A stretch of 64,000 nt of DNA from Phocoena phocoena (GCF_963924675.1 NC_089220.1:166766761-166830760), one strand, 5' to 3'. Counted from the first letter of the stretch, positions 23,154-35,400 are shown. The notes: a model not told the origin generated them from the letters alone. Program-made: numbers and translations.

Positions 23154-23168
23154 CCCCATGAGTTTTTT

Positions 23169-23376
23169 TTTTTTTTTTTTTTTTGCGGTATGCGGGCCTC
23201 TCACTGTTGTGGCCTCTCCCGTTGCGGAGCACAGGCTCCGGACGCACAGGCTCAGCGGCCATGGCTCACGGGCCCAGCCGCTCCGCGGCATGTGGGATCC
23301 TCCCAGACCGGGGCGTGAACCCGCGTCCCCTGCATCGGCAGGCGGACTCCCAACCACTGCGCCACCAGGGAAGCCC
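23169..23376 (-). mobile_element. CHR-2 SINE
   Basis: Poly-T, then an intact CHR-2 body ending 'ccaccagggaagcc'. The TSD ccccatgagttttt is at about 23155..23168 and 23377..23390. It inserted exactly beside the older SINE end at 23153. Confidence 0.9.
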
Positions 23377-23390
23377 CCCCATGAGTTTTT

Positions 23391-23614
23391 AATCTTAAAC
23401 ACGTCATCTCTTTTCTGTCATTTTTAGGTATCTGTGCTCAGGTCACCATTTTAATTTACTCTCCTGTCCCTCCCAATTCTAAAAACTTATAATTTTATAA
23501 AAGCAAAAGAGAGAGTAAACAGAAAACACAGTTTTTATAAAAAGAACTCATTTTAAAACTGTGTTTTTTCTAACTATAACAATAATAGCTCATAGATGAA
23601 ATTCAAGATCATTC
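23391..23614. other. Short unique segment before the L1 insertion
   Basis: AT-rich sequence without features. It ends at the left TSD of the full-length L1. Confidence 0.4.
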
Positions 23615-23628
23615 ACAATACCAGTATC

Positions 23629-24310
23629 GGCTTCCGGGAAGATGGCGGAAGAGTAAGACGCGGAGATTACCTTCCTCCACACAGATACACCAGAAATACA
23701 TCTACACGAGGAACAATTTCTACAGAACACCTACTGAACGCTGGCAGAAGACCTCAGACCTCCCAAAAGGCAAGAAACTCCCCACGTACCTGGAGAGGGG
23801 ATTAAGAGCGCTGCTTAAAGGAGCTCCAGAGACGGGCGCAAGCCGCGGCTAAAAGCGCGGACCCCAGAGACGGGCATGAGACGCTAAGGTTGCTGCGGCC
23901 GCCACCAAGAAGCCTGTGTGCGAGCACAGGTCACTATCCACACCCCCCTTCCGGGGAGCCTGTGCAGCCCGCCACTGCCAGGGTCCCGGGATCCAGGGAC
24001 AACTTCCCCAGGAGAATGCACAGCGCGCCTCAGGCTGGTGCAACGTCACGCCGGCCGCTGCCGCCGCAGCCCCGCCCTGCACTCCGTGCCCCTCCCTCCC
24101 CCCCCCCACCCCCGGCCTGAGTGAGCCAGAGCCCCCGAATCAGCGGCTCCTTTAACCCCGTCCTGCCTGAGCGAAGAACAGACGCCCTCCAGCGACCTAC
24201 ACGCAGAGGCGGGGCCCAATCCAAAGCTGAGCCCCGGGAGCTGTGCGAACAAAGAAGAGAAAGGGAAATCTCTCCCAGCAGCCTCAGAAGCAGCGGATTA
24301 AAGCTCCACA
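23629..24310 (+). promoter_or_regulatory. L1 5' UTR, promoter-like region
   Basis: GC-rich and CpG-containing, starting at the L1 5' end. In intact L1s the 5' UTR holds an internal RNA polymerase II promoter; activity here is inferred from position only. Several overlapping reading frames (for example 23849..24311) are artefacts of GC richness. Confidence 0.55.
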
Positions 24311-24534
24311 ATCAACTTGATGTGTCCTGCATCTGTGGAATACATGAATAGAAAACGAGTCATCCCAAATTGAGGAGGTGGACTTTGAGAGCAAGATTTA
24401 TGATTTTTTCCCCTTTTCCTCTTTTTGTGAGTGTGTATGTGTATGCTTCTGTGTGAGACTTTGTCTGTATAGCTTTGCTTCCACCATTTGTCCTAGGGTT
24501 CTATCCGTCCATTTAAAAAAATTTTTTTTTCTCT

Positions 24535-24690
24535 TAATAATTTTTTATTTTAATTACTTTATTTTATTTTATTTTATCTTCTTCCTTTCTTTTTTACCTT
24601 CCTTCCTTCCTTCCTTCCTTCCTTCCTCCCTCCCTTCTTTCTTTCTCTCTTTCTACTTCTACTAATTCTTTCTTTCTACTTTTTCTCCCT
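24535..24690 (+). repeat. T-rich and (CCTT)n low-complexity tract in the L1 5' region
   Basis: Alternating TTTTA units, then CCTT/CTTT runs (about 24594..24680). They lie between the GC-rich 5' UTR and ORF1 and probably expanded by replication slippage. Confidence 0.8.
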
Positions 24691-25196
24691 TTTATTCTGA
24701 GCCGTGTGGATGAAAGGCTCTTTCATCCACACGGAGTCAGTGCTGTGCCTCTGAGGTGGGAGAGCCAACTTCAGGACACTGGTCCACAAGAGACCTCCCA
24801 GCTCCACATAATACCAAACGGCGAAAATCTCCCAGAGATCTCCATCTCAACACCAGCACCCAACTTCACTCAACGACCAGCAAGCTACAGTGCTGGACAA
24901 CCTATGCCAAACAACTAGCAAGGCAGGAACACAACCCCACCCATTAGCAGAGAGGCTGCCTAAAATCATAATAAGTCCACAGACACCCCAAAACACACCA
25001 ACAGGTGTGGACTTGTCCACCAGAAAGACAAGATCCAGCCTCATCCACCAGAACACAGGCACTAGTCCCCTCCACCAGGAAGCCTACACAACCCACTGAA
25101 CCAACCTTAGACACTGGAGACAGACACCAAAAACAACGGGAACTACGAACCTGCAGCCTGCTAAAAGGAGACCCCAAACACAGTAAGATAAGCAAA

Positions 25197-26090
25197 ACGA
25201 GAAGACAGAAAAACACACAGCAGTTGAAGGAGCAAGATAAAAATGCACCAGACCTAACAAATGAAGAGGAAATAGGCAGTCTACCTGAAAAAGAACTCAG
25301 AATAATGATAGTAAAGATGATCCAAAATCTTGGAAATAGAATAAACAAAATGCAAGAAACATTTAACAAGGACCTCGAAGAACTAAACATGAAACAAACA
25401 ATGATGGACAACACAATAAATGAAGTGAAAAATACTCTAGATGGGATCAATAGCAGAATAACTGAGGCAGAAAAATGGATAAGTGACCTGGAAGATAAAA
25501 TAGTGGAAATAACTACTGCAGAGCAGAATAAAGAAAAAAGAATGAAAAGAACTGAGGACAGTCTCAGAGACCTCTGGGACAACATTAAATGCACCAACAT
25601 TCGAATTATAGGGGTTCCAGAAGAAGAAGAGAAAAAGAAAGGGACTGAGAAAATATTTGAAGAGATTATAGTTGAAAACTTCCCTAATATGGGAAAGGAA
25701 ATAGTTAATCAAGTCCAGGAAGCACAGAGAGTCCCATAAAGGATAAATCCAAGGAGAAATATGCCAAGACACATATTAATCAAACTGTCAAAAATTAAAT
25801 ACAAAGAAAACGTATTAAAAGCAGCAAGGGAAAAACAACAAATAACACACAAGGGAATCCCCATAAGGTTAACAGCTGATCTTTCAGCAGAAACTCTGCA
25901 AGCCAGAAGGGACTGGCAGGACATATTTAAAGTGATGAAGGAGAAAAACCTGCAACCAAGATTACTCTACCCAGCAAGGATCTCATTCAGATTTGATGGA
26001 GAAATTAAAACCTTTACAGACAACCAAAAGCTGAGAGAGTTCAGCAACACCAAACCAGCTTTACAACAACTGCTAAAGGAACTTCTCTAG
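25197..26090 (+). pseudogene. L1 ORF1 (RNA-binding chaperone) pseudogene
   Basis: ORF1p is the trimeric nucleic-acid chaperone that coats L1 RNA. The frame shows a Lys/Glu-rich coiled-coil-like N-terminal part. An RRM-like start 'NIRIIGVPEEEE' lies at about 25590..25630. A C-terminal domain with 'KGIPIRLTADLSAETLQARR' and 'RLLYPARISFRFDGEI' follows, ending at TAA 26088..26090. Two lesions are visible: an in-frame TAA at 25737..25739, where related copies have Tyr, and an ACG codon at 25197..25199, where I expect the family start ATG. The same frame is open upstream to an ATG at 25005, which is probably non-functional 5' UTR. Stop-codon reading requires only one substitution, so decay is modest. 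Confidence 0.85.
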
Positions 26091-26148
26091 ACAAGAAACA
26101 CAACAGAAGGAAAAGACCTACAATAACAAACCCAAAACAATTAAGAAA

Positions 26149-29100
26149 ATGGGAATAGGAACATACATATCGATAACTACCTTAAATGTAAATGGACTAA
26201 ATGCTCCCACAAAAAGACACAGATTGGCTGAATGGATACAAAAACAAGACCCATATATTTGCTGTCTACAAGAGACCCACTTCAGACCTAGAGACACATA
26301 CAGACTGAAAGTAAGGGGATGGAAAAAGATATTTCATCCAAATGGAAATCAAAAGAAAGCTGGAGTAGCAATTCTCATATCAGACAAATAGACTTTAAAA
26401 TAAAGACTATTAGAAGAGACAAAGAAGGACACTACATAATGATCAAGGGATCGATCCAAGAAGAAGATATAACAATTGTAAATATTTATGCACCCAACAT
26501 AGGAGCACCTCAATACATAAGGCAAATACTAACAGCCATAAAAGGGGAAATCGACAGTAACACATTCATAGTAGGGGACTTTAACACCCCACTTTCACCA
26601 ATGGACAGATCATCCAAAATGAAAATAAATAAGGAAACACAAGCTGTAAATGATACATTAAACAAGATGGACTTAATTGATATTTATAGGACACTCCATC
26701 CAAAAACAACAGAATACACATTTTTCTCAAGTGCTCATGAAACATTCTCCAGGATAGATCATATCTTGGGGCACAAATCAAGCCTTGGTAAATTTAAGAA
26801 AATTGAAATTGTATCAAGTATCTTTTCTGACCACAATGCTATGAGACTAGATATCAATTACAGGAAAAGATCTGTAAAAAATACAAACACATGGAGGCTA
26901 AACAATACACTACTTAATAACGAAGTGATCACTGAAGAAATCAAAGAGGAAATTTAAAAAGTACCTAGAAACAAATGACAATGGAGACACAACGGCCCAA
27001 AATCTATGGGATGCAGCAAAAGCATTTCTAAGAGGGAAGTTTATAGCAATACAATCCTACCTTAAGAAACAGGAAACATCTCGAATAAACAACCTAACCT
27101 TGCACCTAAAGCAATTAGAGAAAGAAGAACAGAATACCCCAAAGTTAGCAGAAGGAAAGAAATCGTAAAGATCAGATCAGAAATAAATGAAAAAGAAATG
27201 AAGGAAACGAAAGCAAAGATCAATAAAACTAAAAGCTGGTTCTTTGAGAAGATAAACAAAATTGATAAACCATTAGCCAGACTCAACAAGAAAAAAAGGG
27301 AGAAGACTCAAATCAATAGAATTAGAAATGAAAAAGGAGAAGTAACAACTGACACTGCAGAAATACAAAAGATCATGAGAGATTACTACAAGCAACTCTA
27401 TGCCAATAAAATGGACAACCTGGAAGAAATGGACAAATTCTTAGAAATGCACAACCTGCCAAGACTGAATCAGGAAGAAATAGAAAATATGAACAGACCA
27501 ATCACAAGCACTGAAATTGAAACTGTGATTAAAAATCTTCCAACAAACGAAAGCCCAGGACCAGATGGCTTCACAGGAGAATTCTATCAAACAATTAGAG
27601 AAGAGCTAACACCTATCCTTCTCAAACTCTTCCAAAATTTAGCAGAGGGAGGAACACTCCCAAACTCATTCTACGAGGCCACCATCACCCTGATACAAAA
27701 CCAGACAAGGATGTCACAAAGAAAGAAAACTACAGGCCAATATCACTGATGAACATAGATGCAAAAGTCCTCAACAAAATACTAGCAAACAGAATCCAAC
27801 AGCACATTAAACGGATCATACACCATGCTCAAGTGGCGTTTATTCCAGGAATGCAAGGATTCTTCAATATATGCAAATCAATCAACGTGATACACCATAT
27901 TAACAAACTGAAGGAGAAAAACGATATGATCATCTCAATAGATGCAGAGAAAGCTTGTTGACAAAATTCAACACCAATTTATTATAAAAACCCTGCAGAA
28001 AGTAGGCATAGAGGAAAATTTCCTCAACATAATAAAGGCCATCTATGACAAACCCACAGCCAACATCGTCCTCAATGGTGAAAAACTGAAAGCATTTCCA
28101 CTAAGATCAGGAACAAGACAAGGCTGCCCACTCTCACCACTCTTATTCAACATAGTTTTGGAAGTTTTAGCCACAGCAATCAGAGAAGAAAAGGAAATAA
28201 AAGGAATCCAAATCGGAAACGAAGAAGTAAAGCTGTCACTGTTTGCAGATGACATGATACTATACATAGAGAATCCTAAAGATGCTACCAGAAGACTACT
28301 AGACCTAATCAATGAATTTGGTAAAGTAGCAGGATACAAAATTAATGCACAGAAATCTCTGGCATTCCTATACACTAATGATGAAAAATCTGAAGGTGAA
28401 ATCAAGAAAACACTCCCATTTACCATTGCAACAAAAAGAATAAAATATCTAGGAATAAACCTACCTAAGGAGACAAAAGACCTGTATGCAGAAAATTATA
28501 AGACACTGATGAAAGAAATTAAAGATGATACAAATAGATGGAGAGATATACCATGTTCTTGGATTGGAAGAATCAACATTGTGAAAATGACTCTACTACC
28601 CAAAGCAACCTACAGATTCAATGCAATCCCTATCAAACGACCACTGGCCTTTTTCACAGAACGAGAACAAAAAATTTCACAATTTGTATGGAAACACAAA
28701 AGACCCCGAATAGCCAAAGCAATCTTGAGAACGAAAAAGGGAGCTGGAGGAATCAGGCTTCCTGACTTCAGACTATACTACAAAGCTACAGTAATCAAGA
28801 CAGTATGGTACTGGCACAAAAACAGAAAGATAGATCAATGGAACAGGATAGAAAGCCCAGAGATAAACCCACGCATATTATCTTTGATAAAGGAGGCAGG
28901 AATGTACAGTGGAGAAAGGACAGCCTCTTCAATAAGTGGTGCTGGGAAAACTGGACACGTACATGTGAAAGAATGAGATTAGACCACTCCCTAACACCAT
29001 ATACAAAAATAAGCTCAAAATGGATTAAAGACCTAAATGTAAGGCCAGAAACTATCAAACTCTTAGAGGAAAACATAGGCAGAACACTCTATGACATAAA

Positions 29101-29954
29101 TCACAGCAAGGTCCTTTTTGACCCACCTCCTAGAGAAATGGAAACAAAAATAAACAAATGGGACCTAATGAAACGTCAAAGCTTTTGCACAGCAAAGGAA
29201 ACCATAAACAAGACCAAAAGACAACCCTCAGAATGGGAGAAAATATTTGCAAATGAAGCAACTGACAAAGGATTAATCTCAAAAATTTATAAGCAGCTCA
29301 TGCAGCTCAATAACAAAAAAACAAATAACCCAATCCATAAAATGGGCAGAAGACCTAAATAGACATTTCTCCAAAGAAGATATACAGACTGCCAACAAAC
29401 ACATGAAAGAATGCTCAACATCATTAATCATTAGAGAAATGCAAATCAAAACTACAACGAGATATCATCTCACACCTGTCAGAATGGCCATCATCAAAAA
29501 ATCTAGAAACAATAAATGCTGGAGAGGGTGTGGAGAAAAGGGAACCCTCTTGCACTGTTGGTGGGAATGTAAATTGATACAGCCACTGTGGAGAACAGTA
29601 TGGAGGTTCCTTTAAAAGCTACAAATAGAACTACCACATGACCCAGCAATCCCACTACTGGGCATATACCCTGAGAAAACCATAATTCAAAAAGAGTCAT
29701 GTACCAAAATGTTCATTGCAGTTCTATTTACAATAGCCCAGAGATGGAAACAACCTAAGTGTCCATCATCGGATGAATGGATAAAGAAGATGTGGCACAT
29801 ATATACAATGGAATATTACTCAGCCATAAAAAGAAATGAAATTGAGCTATTTGTAATGAGTCTGTCATACAGAGTGAAGTCTGTCATACAGAGTGAAGTA
29901 AGTCAGAAAGAGAAAGACAAATACTGTATGCTAACACATATATATGGAATTTAA
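26149..29954 (+). pseudogene. L1 ORF2 (endonuclease/reverse transcriptase) pseudogene
   Basis: ORF2p normally nicks target DNA and reverse-transcribes L1 RNA. The APE-like endonuclease is visible at 26149..26860, with 'TTLNVNGLN', 'CLQETH', 'VGDFNTPLS' and 'FSDHNAM' motifs. The reverse transcriptase has its catalytic FADD at 28242..28253, preceded by '[14 protein letters not shown]'. A Cys-rich C-terminus ('[19 protein letters not shown]') lies at about 29518..29574, and the frame ends at 29954. Frameshifts break it near 26388, 26955, 27140, 27694, 27956, 28877, 29333 and 29611. The lesion near 28877 is a deletion of about 10 bases or more relative to the family; the others are single-base changes. 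A 19-bp tandem duplication (29859..29896) lies near the end. Catalytic residues survive but no continuous protein could be made. Confidence 0.9.
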
Positions 29955-30039
29955 GAAAAAAAGACAAATACTGTATGTCAGAAAGAGAAAGACAAATACG
30001 GTATGCTAACACATATATATGGAATTTAAGAAAAAAAAA
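29898..30039 (+). repeat. Duplicated L1 3'-terminal segment
   Basis: A segment of about 55 bp starting 'gtcagaaagagaaagacaaa' and ending 'tatatggaatttaag' (29898..29955) recurs at about 29977..30030, with a partial unit between. It lies across the ORF2 stop and the 3' UTR start and is probably a slippage or template-jump product. Confidence 0.8.
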
Positions 30040-30354
30040 TGTCATAAAGAACCTAGGGCTAAGACAGGAATAAAGACACAGACCTTCTGCAGAATGGAGT
30101 TGAGGATATGGGGAGGGGGAAGGGTAAGCTGTGACAAAGCGCGAGAGAGGCATGGACATATGTACACTACCAAACGTAAAGTAGATAGCTAGTGGGAAGC
30201 AGCCGCATAGCACAGGGAGATCAGCTCGGTGCTTTGTGACCGCCTGGAGGGATGGGATAGGGAGGGTGGGACAGAGGGAGACGCAAGAGGGAAAGAAAAA
30301 AAAAACAAAAACAAAAAAACAATACCAGTATCAACACCATAATACCCATCACTG

Positions 30355-30480
30355 CTAACATTTTGGAATATATGTAGAATATACATATATACACACATAT
30401 ATGTAACTTACTATAAATATATATGCATATATATACAAATATAATGTTATTTTTATATACATAGATATATTTATATGGAA
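30355..30480. repeat. AT-rich, (TA/CA)-rich low-complexity region
   Basis: Dispersed 'acatatata' and 'tatatgcatatatata' units directly after the L1 right TSD. Confidence 0.7.
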
Positions 30481-31683
30481 TGAGAATAAACTCTCCCAGT
30501 TACCTTAACTATGTCTTGAAATCCCTCGTAAACTGTTATGTGATTATTTCAGTAATTAAGACAAGTATAAACTGCTGGCTACCTTTTCTCTTCTTCCAAC
30601 TTTTTGTTTTTTCTCATTTTTGCGCGTTTTGTCTTATAATTGTTAGTCTTTCACTTTGTTCATTTCACTCAGTGTAGCAAACTCTGCAAGGCTTAACAAA
30701 CACAAAAACATGGCATCTGCCATCTTAGATGCCTGGAGTGGCACATTCACAGTGCCTTTTTTTTTTTGGCTGTGGTAGGTAATCTGCCTGGCTATACAGA
30801 GAAAATGAGAGCAGCCGCACTGTGTACACAGTCTTTCATCCACATTTTCAGTTCCATGCCTCACCAACCTTCCATGTTACTTGATGACTTCAAGACCAGC
30901 CTTTCTAGGGCTCCAGGGAGCAAACTGATGGACTGTTCTTTGTTGTTTACTCTTGCAGGGGTTTAGGTGGCTGAGTCTCCATTCTGCATCATATCTTACC
31001 CATTCTTTTTTTTTTTAATCTAAAGAGATGTTATATCATTCATTTGGTCTTTTGGACTATTGACTTATTTATTCCTGACATTCTAGTACTGACATTTTAT
31101 TACATGTATTAGGCTTGTGTTAAACCCAGCATATCTCGCCAGAAATCTAAAGAGCTTCTGGAGTGAGTCTTTGAAGCAAAAATGGCCATAGTTTGCTGTG
31201 AAAGCAGTTATTGGGGAAATGTTTCTGAACAGAACAAAGAATTAGGAATATCCTGTTTCTCCTGCAGCAAGTGATATAAATGACGACAATCAATTCCAGC
31301 CTTTCCCTCTTACCTGAAGTCTTATCTATTGCTGTCCTCACCAATCCCTGCTTGGTTGCTGACAATGAAAGGATCTACTGTTTTACACACTTGGACTGAT
31401 CAAGGGCCAGGAGTCACTCTAAGTGCCAGTCTACAAATCTGACCTAAATACAGAGATTATTAGAGTAGTTAACCTTAGGGACCAGATGTTACTTCATCTT
31501 AAGGGCACTAGACTCTGAATTCCTTCCTTCCTTTTTTTTTTTTTCTTTTTAACAGTTTCAGCAAAGGCAAGAAGAAAGATGCTGACACAATGATGCCACC
31601 ACAGCTGTGTTGTATTTCTGATGATGCATTTGATATTCTTTCTATAATATCCTTCTAACTCAGAGAACTATTTACCCTCCCAG
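30481..31683. other. Intergenic sequence, nothing recognised
   Basis: Poly-T runs at 30758..30768, 31009..31016 and 31532..31544. No SINE body or exon was identified. Confidence 0.3.
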
Positions 31684-32209
31684 GTTCTGTATCTGTGGAT
31701 TCAACCAAACGCAGATCAAAAATATTCGGAAAAGGGCTTCCCTGGTGGCGCAGTGGTTGAGAGCCTGCCTGCCGATGCAGGGGACACGGGGTCATGCCCC
31801 GGTCCGGGAAGATCCCACATGCCGCGGAGCAGCTGGGCCCGTGAGCCATGGCCGCTGGGCCTGCGCGTCCGGAGCCTGTGCTCCGCAACGGGAGAGGCCA
31901 CAGCAGTGAGGGGCCCGCGTACCGCAAAAAAAAAAAAAAAAAATTCGGAAAAAAAATTCAAAAAAGCAAATGTTGCCACACTGGCAACTATTTACATAGC
32001 GTTTGCATTGTGTTTACAACTATTTACATTGTATAAGGTATTGCGAGTATATGTGAGGATGTGTGTAGGTTATATGCAAATACTAAGCCATTTTATATAA
32101 GGGACTTGAGCATCCCCAAATTTTGCTATCTGAAGGGGAGGAGGGGAGGGGAGTGGGGGGATGGGTGTGTCCTGGAACCAATCCCCGTGCATACTGAGGG
32201 ACGACTGTA
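31684..32209 (+). mobile_element. MER2-like Tigger DNA transposon, split by a SINE
   Basis: The left part (31684..31733) has 'tctgtggattcaaccaaacg' and 'gatcaaaaatattcgg'. The right part (31953..32209) has 'tatttacattgtataaggta', 'tatatgcaaatactaagcca', 'gggacttgagcatccccaaa' and 'ggaaccaatccccgtgcata', ending 'gggacgactgta'. This order matches the non-autonomous Tigger/MER2 type. Its outermost inverted end is mutated on the left. Confidence 0.7.
31734..31942 (+). mobile_element. CHR-2 SINE inserted in the MER2-like element
   Basis: Head 'gggcttccctggtggcgcag', full body and 'gtaccgc' plus an A tail. The TSD attcggaaaa is at 31724..31733 and 31943..31952. Confidence 0.92.
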
Positions 32210-32218
32210 GTATGTCTC

Positions 32219-32445
32219 TCCTAGACCTGTTAGGTGCACACACTGGAGTCAAACTGCCTAGGTTTGAATCCTGGCTCTACCACTTATTTGTCCTGTGACT
32301 ATGGGCAAGATATTCATGCCTCAGTTTCCTCATCTATGAAATGGGGATACAATAGTAGCCAGCTCATAGGGTGACTGTGAGAATAAAATCAAAACAATGC
32401 CTCATGCATTATAAGTACTGTATAATTGTCAGCTATGATTATGGC
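32219..32445 (+). repeat. MIR SINE
   Basis: 'ctgcctaggtttgaatcctg', 'gctctaccacttatttgtcc', 'tgcctcagtttcctcatcta' and 'aaatggggatacaatagtag' are clear MIR landmarks in order. Well preserved for its age. Confidence 0.85.
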
Positions 32446-35400
32446 TGTTGTTATTTCAAATGGCAGGATGTCGGGATTGTTACTTTGGTTTTAAAGAAAC
32501 TCACTGGAGGAAAAACAAAACTGAATGGTCTGGAGTCGCAGCTGTTGATCAAATACAAGATTTGGAGCTGATTCCTTAGCAACCACGCCTCAAATGACAT
32601 ACTCCTTTTTCAAGACCCACCTTGTTCCTTTTCTATATTAATTGTTTTCAATATTCCCAAGGTGAAAGTTCAAGTTTGCCTGATGAAGCCAGTATTGCAC
32701 ATGTGAACAGAGTAAGTCCAGGGGACATCCCTAGATTTCCTTTTTCCTTCTCTTCAGGAAATCCCCTTCCTTATCAGATTCTTTTTCTATAAATAGATGC
32801 AATATGTTTGGAAGGCCATGACTAGCTCCAGATTTGGATGTGAAGCTTTTGTGAGAAATGAGAGTCTTTGCCGGGCCTTTTCTGTTGCACTGAACCGTTG
32901 CCCAAGGCTGAGGGAAGGCGAGGGGCTGGCAGGTAGGGGGACCTGTATGCAGGACCAGAGGCCAGGGCACGGAGCAGGACTGAAGATGCCCTCCCCTTGA
33001 CTCCTCTCCCTAAGGAGGATTGTGCTGTGCCGGAGAGAGCCCAGGATCCAGAGTCTGTCAGATCCAAGTTCCAATTTTACTCCGATTCAATTCCTCACGG
33101 CTTTATAAACTTTGGTTTCTTCCTCTGTAAAATCAACACTGCTCAGTGTTGTAATGCAGAGCAGATGAGTAAGTGAGCATAAACAAAATTATTTTGCAGA
33201 TCACAGAACCTCCCGTTCTTCTCTCCTTTTTCTGCTACACACGACTGTCAGTCCAAAAGCACATCTCCCAGATTCCCCATGCAAGGCACGCTCTGTCCAG
33301 GCAACACCAGGATGCACGAGGCCCTGGTGATTATCCTGTAGGACGTTCACTTAAAGGATGTGCAGAGGTCAGGTTTTCAGGGCTAACCTAAACGACCGCC
33401 AGCAGTGGAATCACGTGTACCTAATCAATTTAACTATTCACTAAGACCTGTCCTGTGCCCTCGGTGCTACAGAGGACATAACGAAGAAAAGAGCTTAAAA
33501 TTTAGCAGAAGAAACCCAACAACTGGATAAGTAATCTAGAACTAACCCAAGAAATGGACTGTGGACAAAAGTCTGCAGGACTTGTTGAAGTTCAAAGTGG
33601 GAGAGATTTAGCTTTGATGTATATTTGCTGCTCCCATACCAGAGTCAAGCATCACCTCATCCCGGCTAAGTGGGGTTTAGGGAGTTACATGCCAATGTGG
33701 GTCAGGGTCTGGGGCTTCTCGGCACGTGTACACGTGCTGACTTGTCTTCAGGAGCCAGAATGTTTTCCCAGCCCAGAGCTGTTACAGTCCAAGGTTTTCT
33801 CAGCTTCTTGGGAAAAAACCAAAGGGAGCCCGCGAGTGGATACAGCAAGTTCTTTTCAGAACATGTTTTGGCCAGGCTCAGCTGCCTACTGATTTTGAAT
33901 TTTTGGTGACTTGCTAGAAGCAGTGCCTCAGTCTTCGAGCGTGAAGTCTTTCCCAGAGCACAGATCCTCTTCCTGCCCACCTCCCCTCCCTCTATTTTGT
34001 GCAGAGAGGATGGAGACTTGTCCTGGGCATCAGTAAAATACTTGGCACACCTATATGACTTCTCATTCAGAGGACATCAGACTCTCTGAAAATACAACTG
34101 AACTCAGCTCAGTGTCCTTCAGTTAAGGTCAGGTTATTTTCTAGGCAGGAACTCTCTAGTTCTAGTTGACTAGCAGCAAATGCTCCTTTATTTCTCCTCT
34201 TATGTGAGAACTGGAAGGGAGGCCTTGACAGGCTAACTTCTGCTTTTCTTTACTACTTCGTACTGATCTGACCTACACTAATATCATTTCTCCTTAATTA
34301 AGTTGGGTCACCTCCCACATTGGAAAATGCCCAGTTTGTGTCTTACAGAATAAGTAAAGGCAAACAAACCCTCAGAGCTTGGAGGGCACTTTGGATTAAA
34401 CTCAGATGCCATCCTGACACCCTGAGGCTCAGACTCTTCTATTTCCTGGCTGCGGCTTATCTCACAATGATGGACTGGCCTGTTGGAAGTTTTGGAGAGA
34501 TGCTGTCAGACCTCAAGCTTGCCCAGGCCACAAACACCAGGGCTGTGTTGAGTGCAAAGCAGTACTTCCCGCTTCTGGCTTCCCTCTGCTATTGCAGTAC
34601 CTCTGGGACTCTTGAGAAGTTCATACCAATGTTTTTGAGGGGGGCCCAGCTGGTATTTCACATGGGTTTGCAAATAAGTCTTCCCCGTGTTGGCCATTGG
34701 GCTCCTTCAGGGGGATGCTGCCCTGGAAGTTGCAGCAAAGCCCCTCAGCCGAGCAGAAGACCTGATACTTGCTTGCTCCATTAGCTGCCACTGAAGCCAT
34801 GGCCACCACCCAAGGCACTGCTGCACTGGGGGCACTGTGCCTGATGGCGGCGTGTGTCTGCCCAGCCGGGGCCATCATCGTGGGCCTGCCCATGGGGCTG
34901 CTGCCCACAGCAGCTGTTGCCCTAGTGCTGGTTCGGGGCTGGGTTCTCCCACCCGCCGTGGGGCAGCCACCACCAGAATCAGGCTACAAAGGCTGATGTG
35001 CACGCTGCTTCCCAGGGTTACAGTCTCACTGTGTCCATGACATCCAGAAGTGGCCTCACTGAAGCAGGGACAGACCTTTTCTCCCACTTTCAGGCCAAAG
35101 TAGTGCTGCTTTATGTTCCCAAAGTCTTACAGAGAGTTTCGCACGATAACGGCACTTTCAGTTCTTACTGACCTCCTCCTCTCACCCCCTGAGACCTCAC
35201 AGCTTATTCACTGGGGATGAACCAGAGGGAACATCTAGGTCCCGGCACCAAGTTATTTGCTCCTCCCTTGAGCATGACCTCGAACCCAGCTGGTGAGCGC
35301 TTTCCTAGGGGTGCTTCACTCTCCTGGACCATAAATCTATCTCCAACCCTCCTTCCAAATTCCAGCTAGAAGCACAGTTTGTAAACCTATTTTGTTGCAG

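Larger units (their letters stand above)
23629..30318 (+). mobile_element. Full-length L1 (LINE-1) retrotransposon, inactive
   Basis: An element of about 6.7 kb bounded by a perfect 14-bp TSD, acaataccagtatc (23615..23628 and 30319..30332). It opens with the cetartiodactyl L1 5' UTR 'cttccgggaagatggcggaa' and a GC-rich promoter-like region (23629..24310). Next come a T/C-rich low-complexity stretch, ORF1 (about 25197..26090), ORF2 (26149..29954), a short 3' UTR and an A-rich tail (about 30290..30318). Both reading frames are broken: ORF1 by one nonsense codon and probable loss of its start, ORF2 by at least eight frameshifts. It cannot encode its own machinery. The intact TSD contrasts with the decayed coding regions. 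Confidence 0.95.

Noticed and set aside
23849..24311. Overlapping Arg/Pro-rich frames on both strands
   Set aside because: They lie in the GC-rich L1 5' UTR and have no homology or conservation signal.
34320..35040. GC-rich region with open frames on both strands, considered as a processed pseudogene (for example a CHCHD2-like copy)
   Set aside because: Possible residue similarities were weak and did not continue in order; no A tail or TSD was seen.
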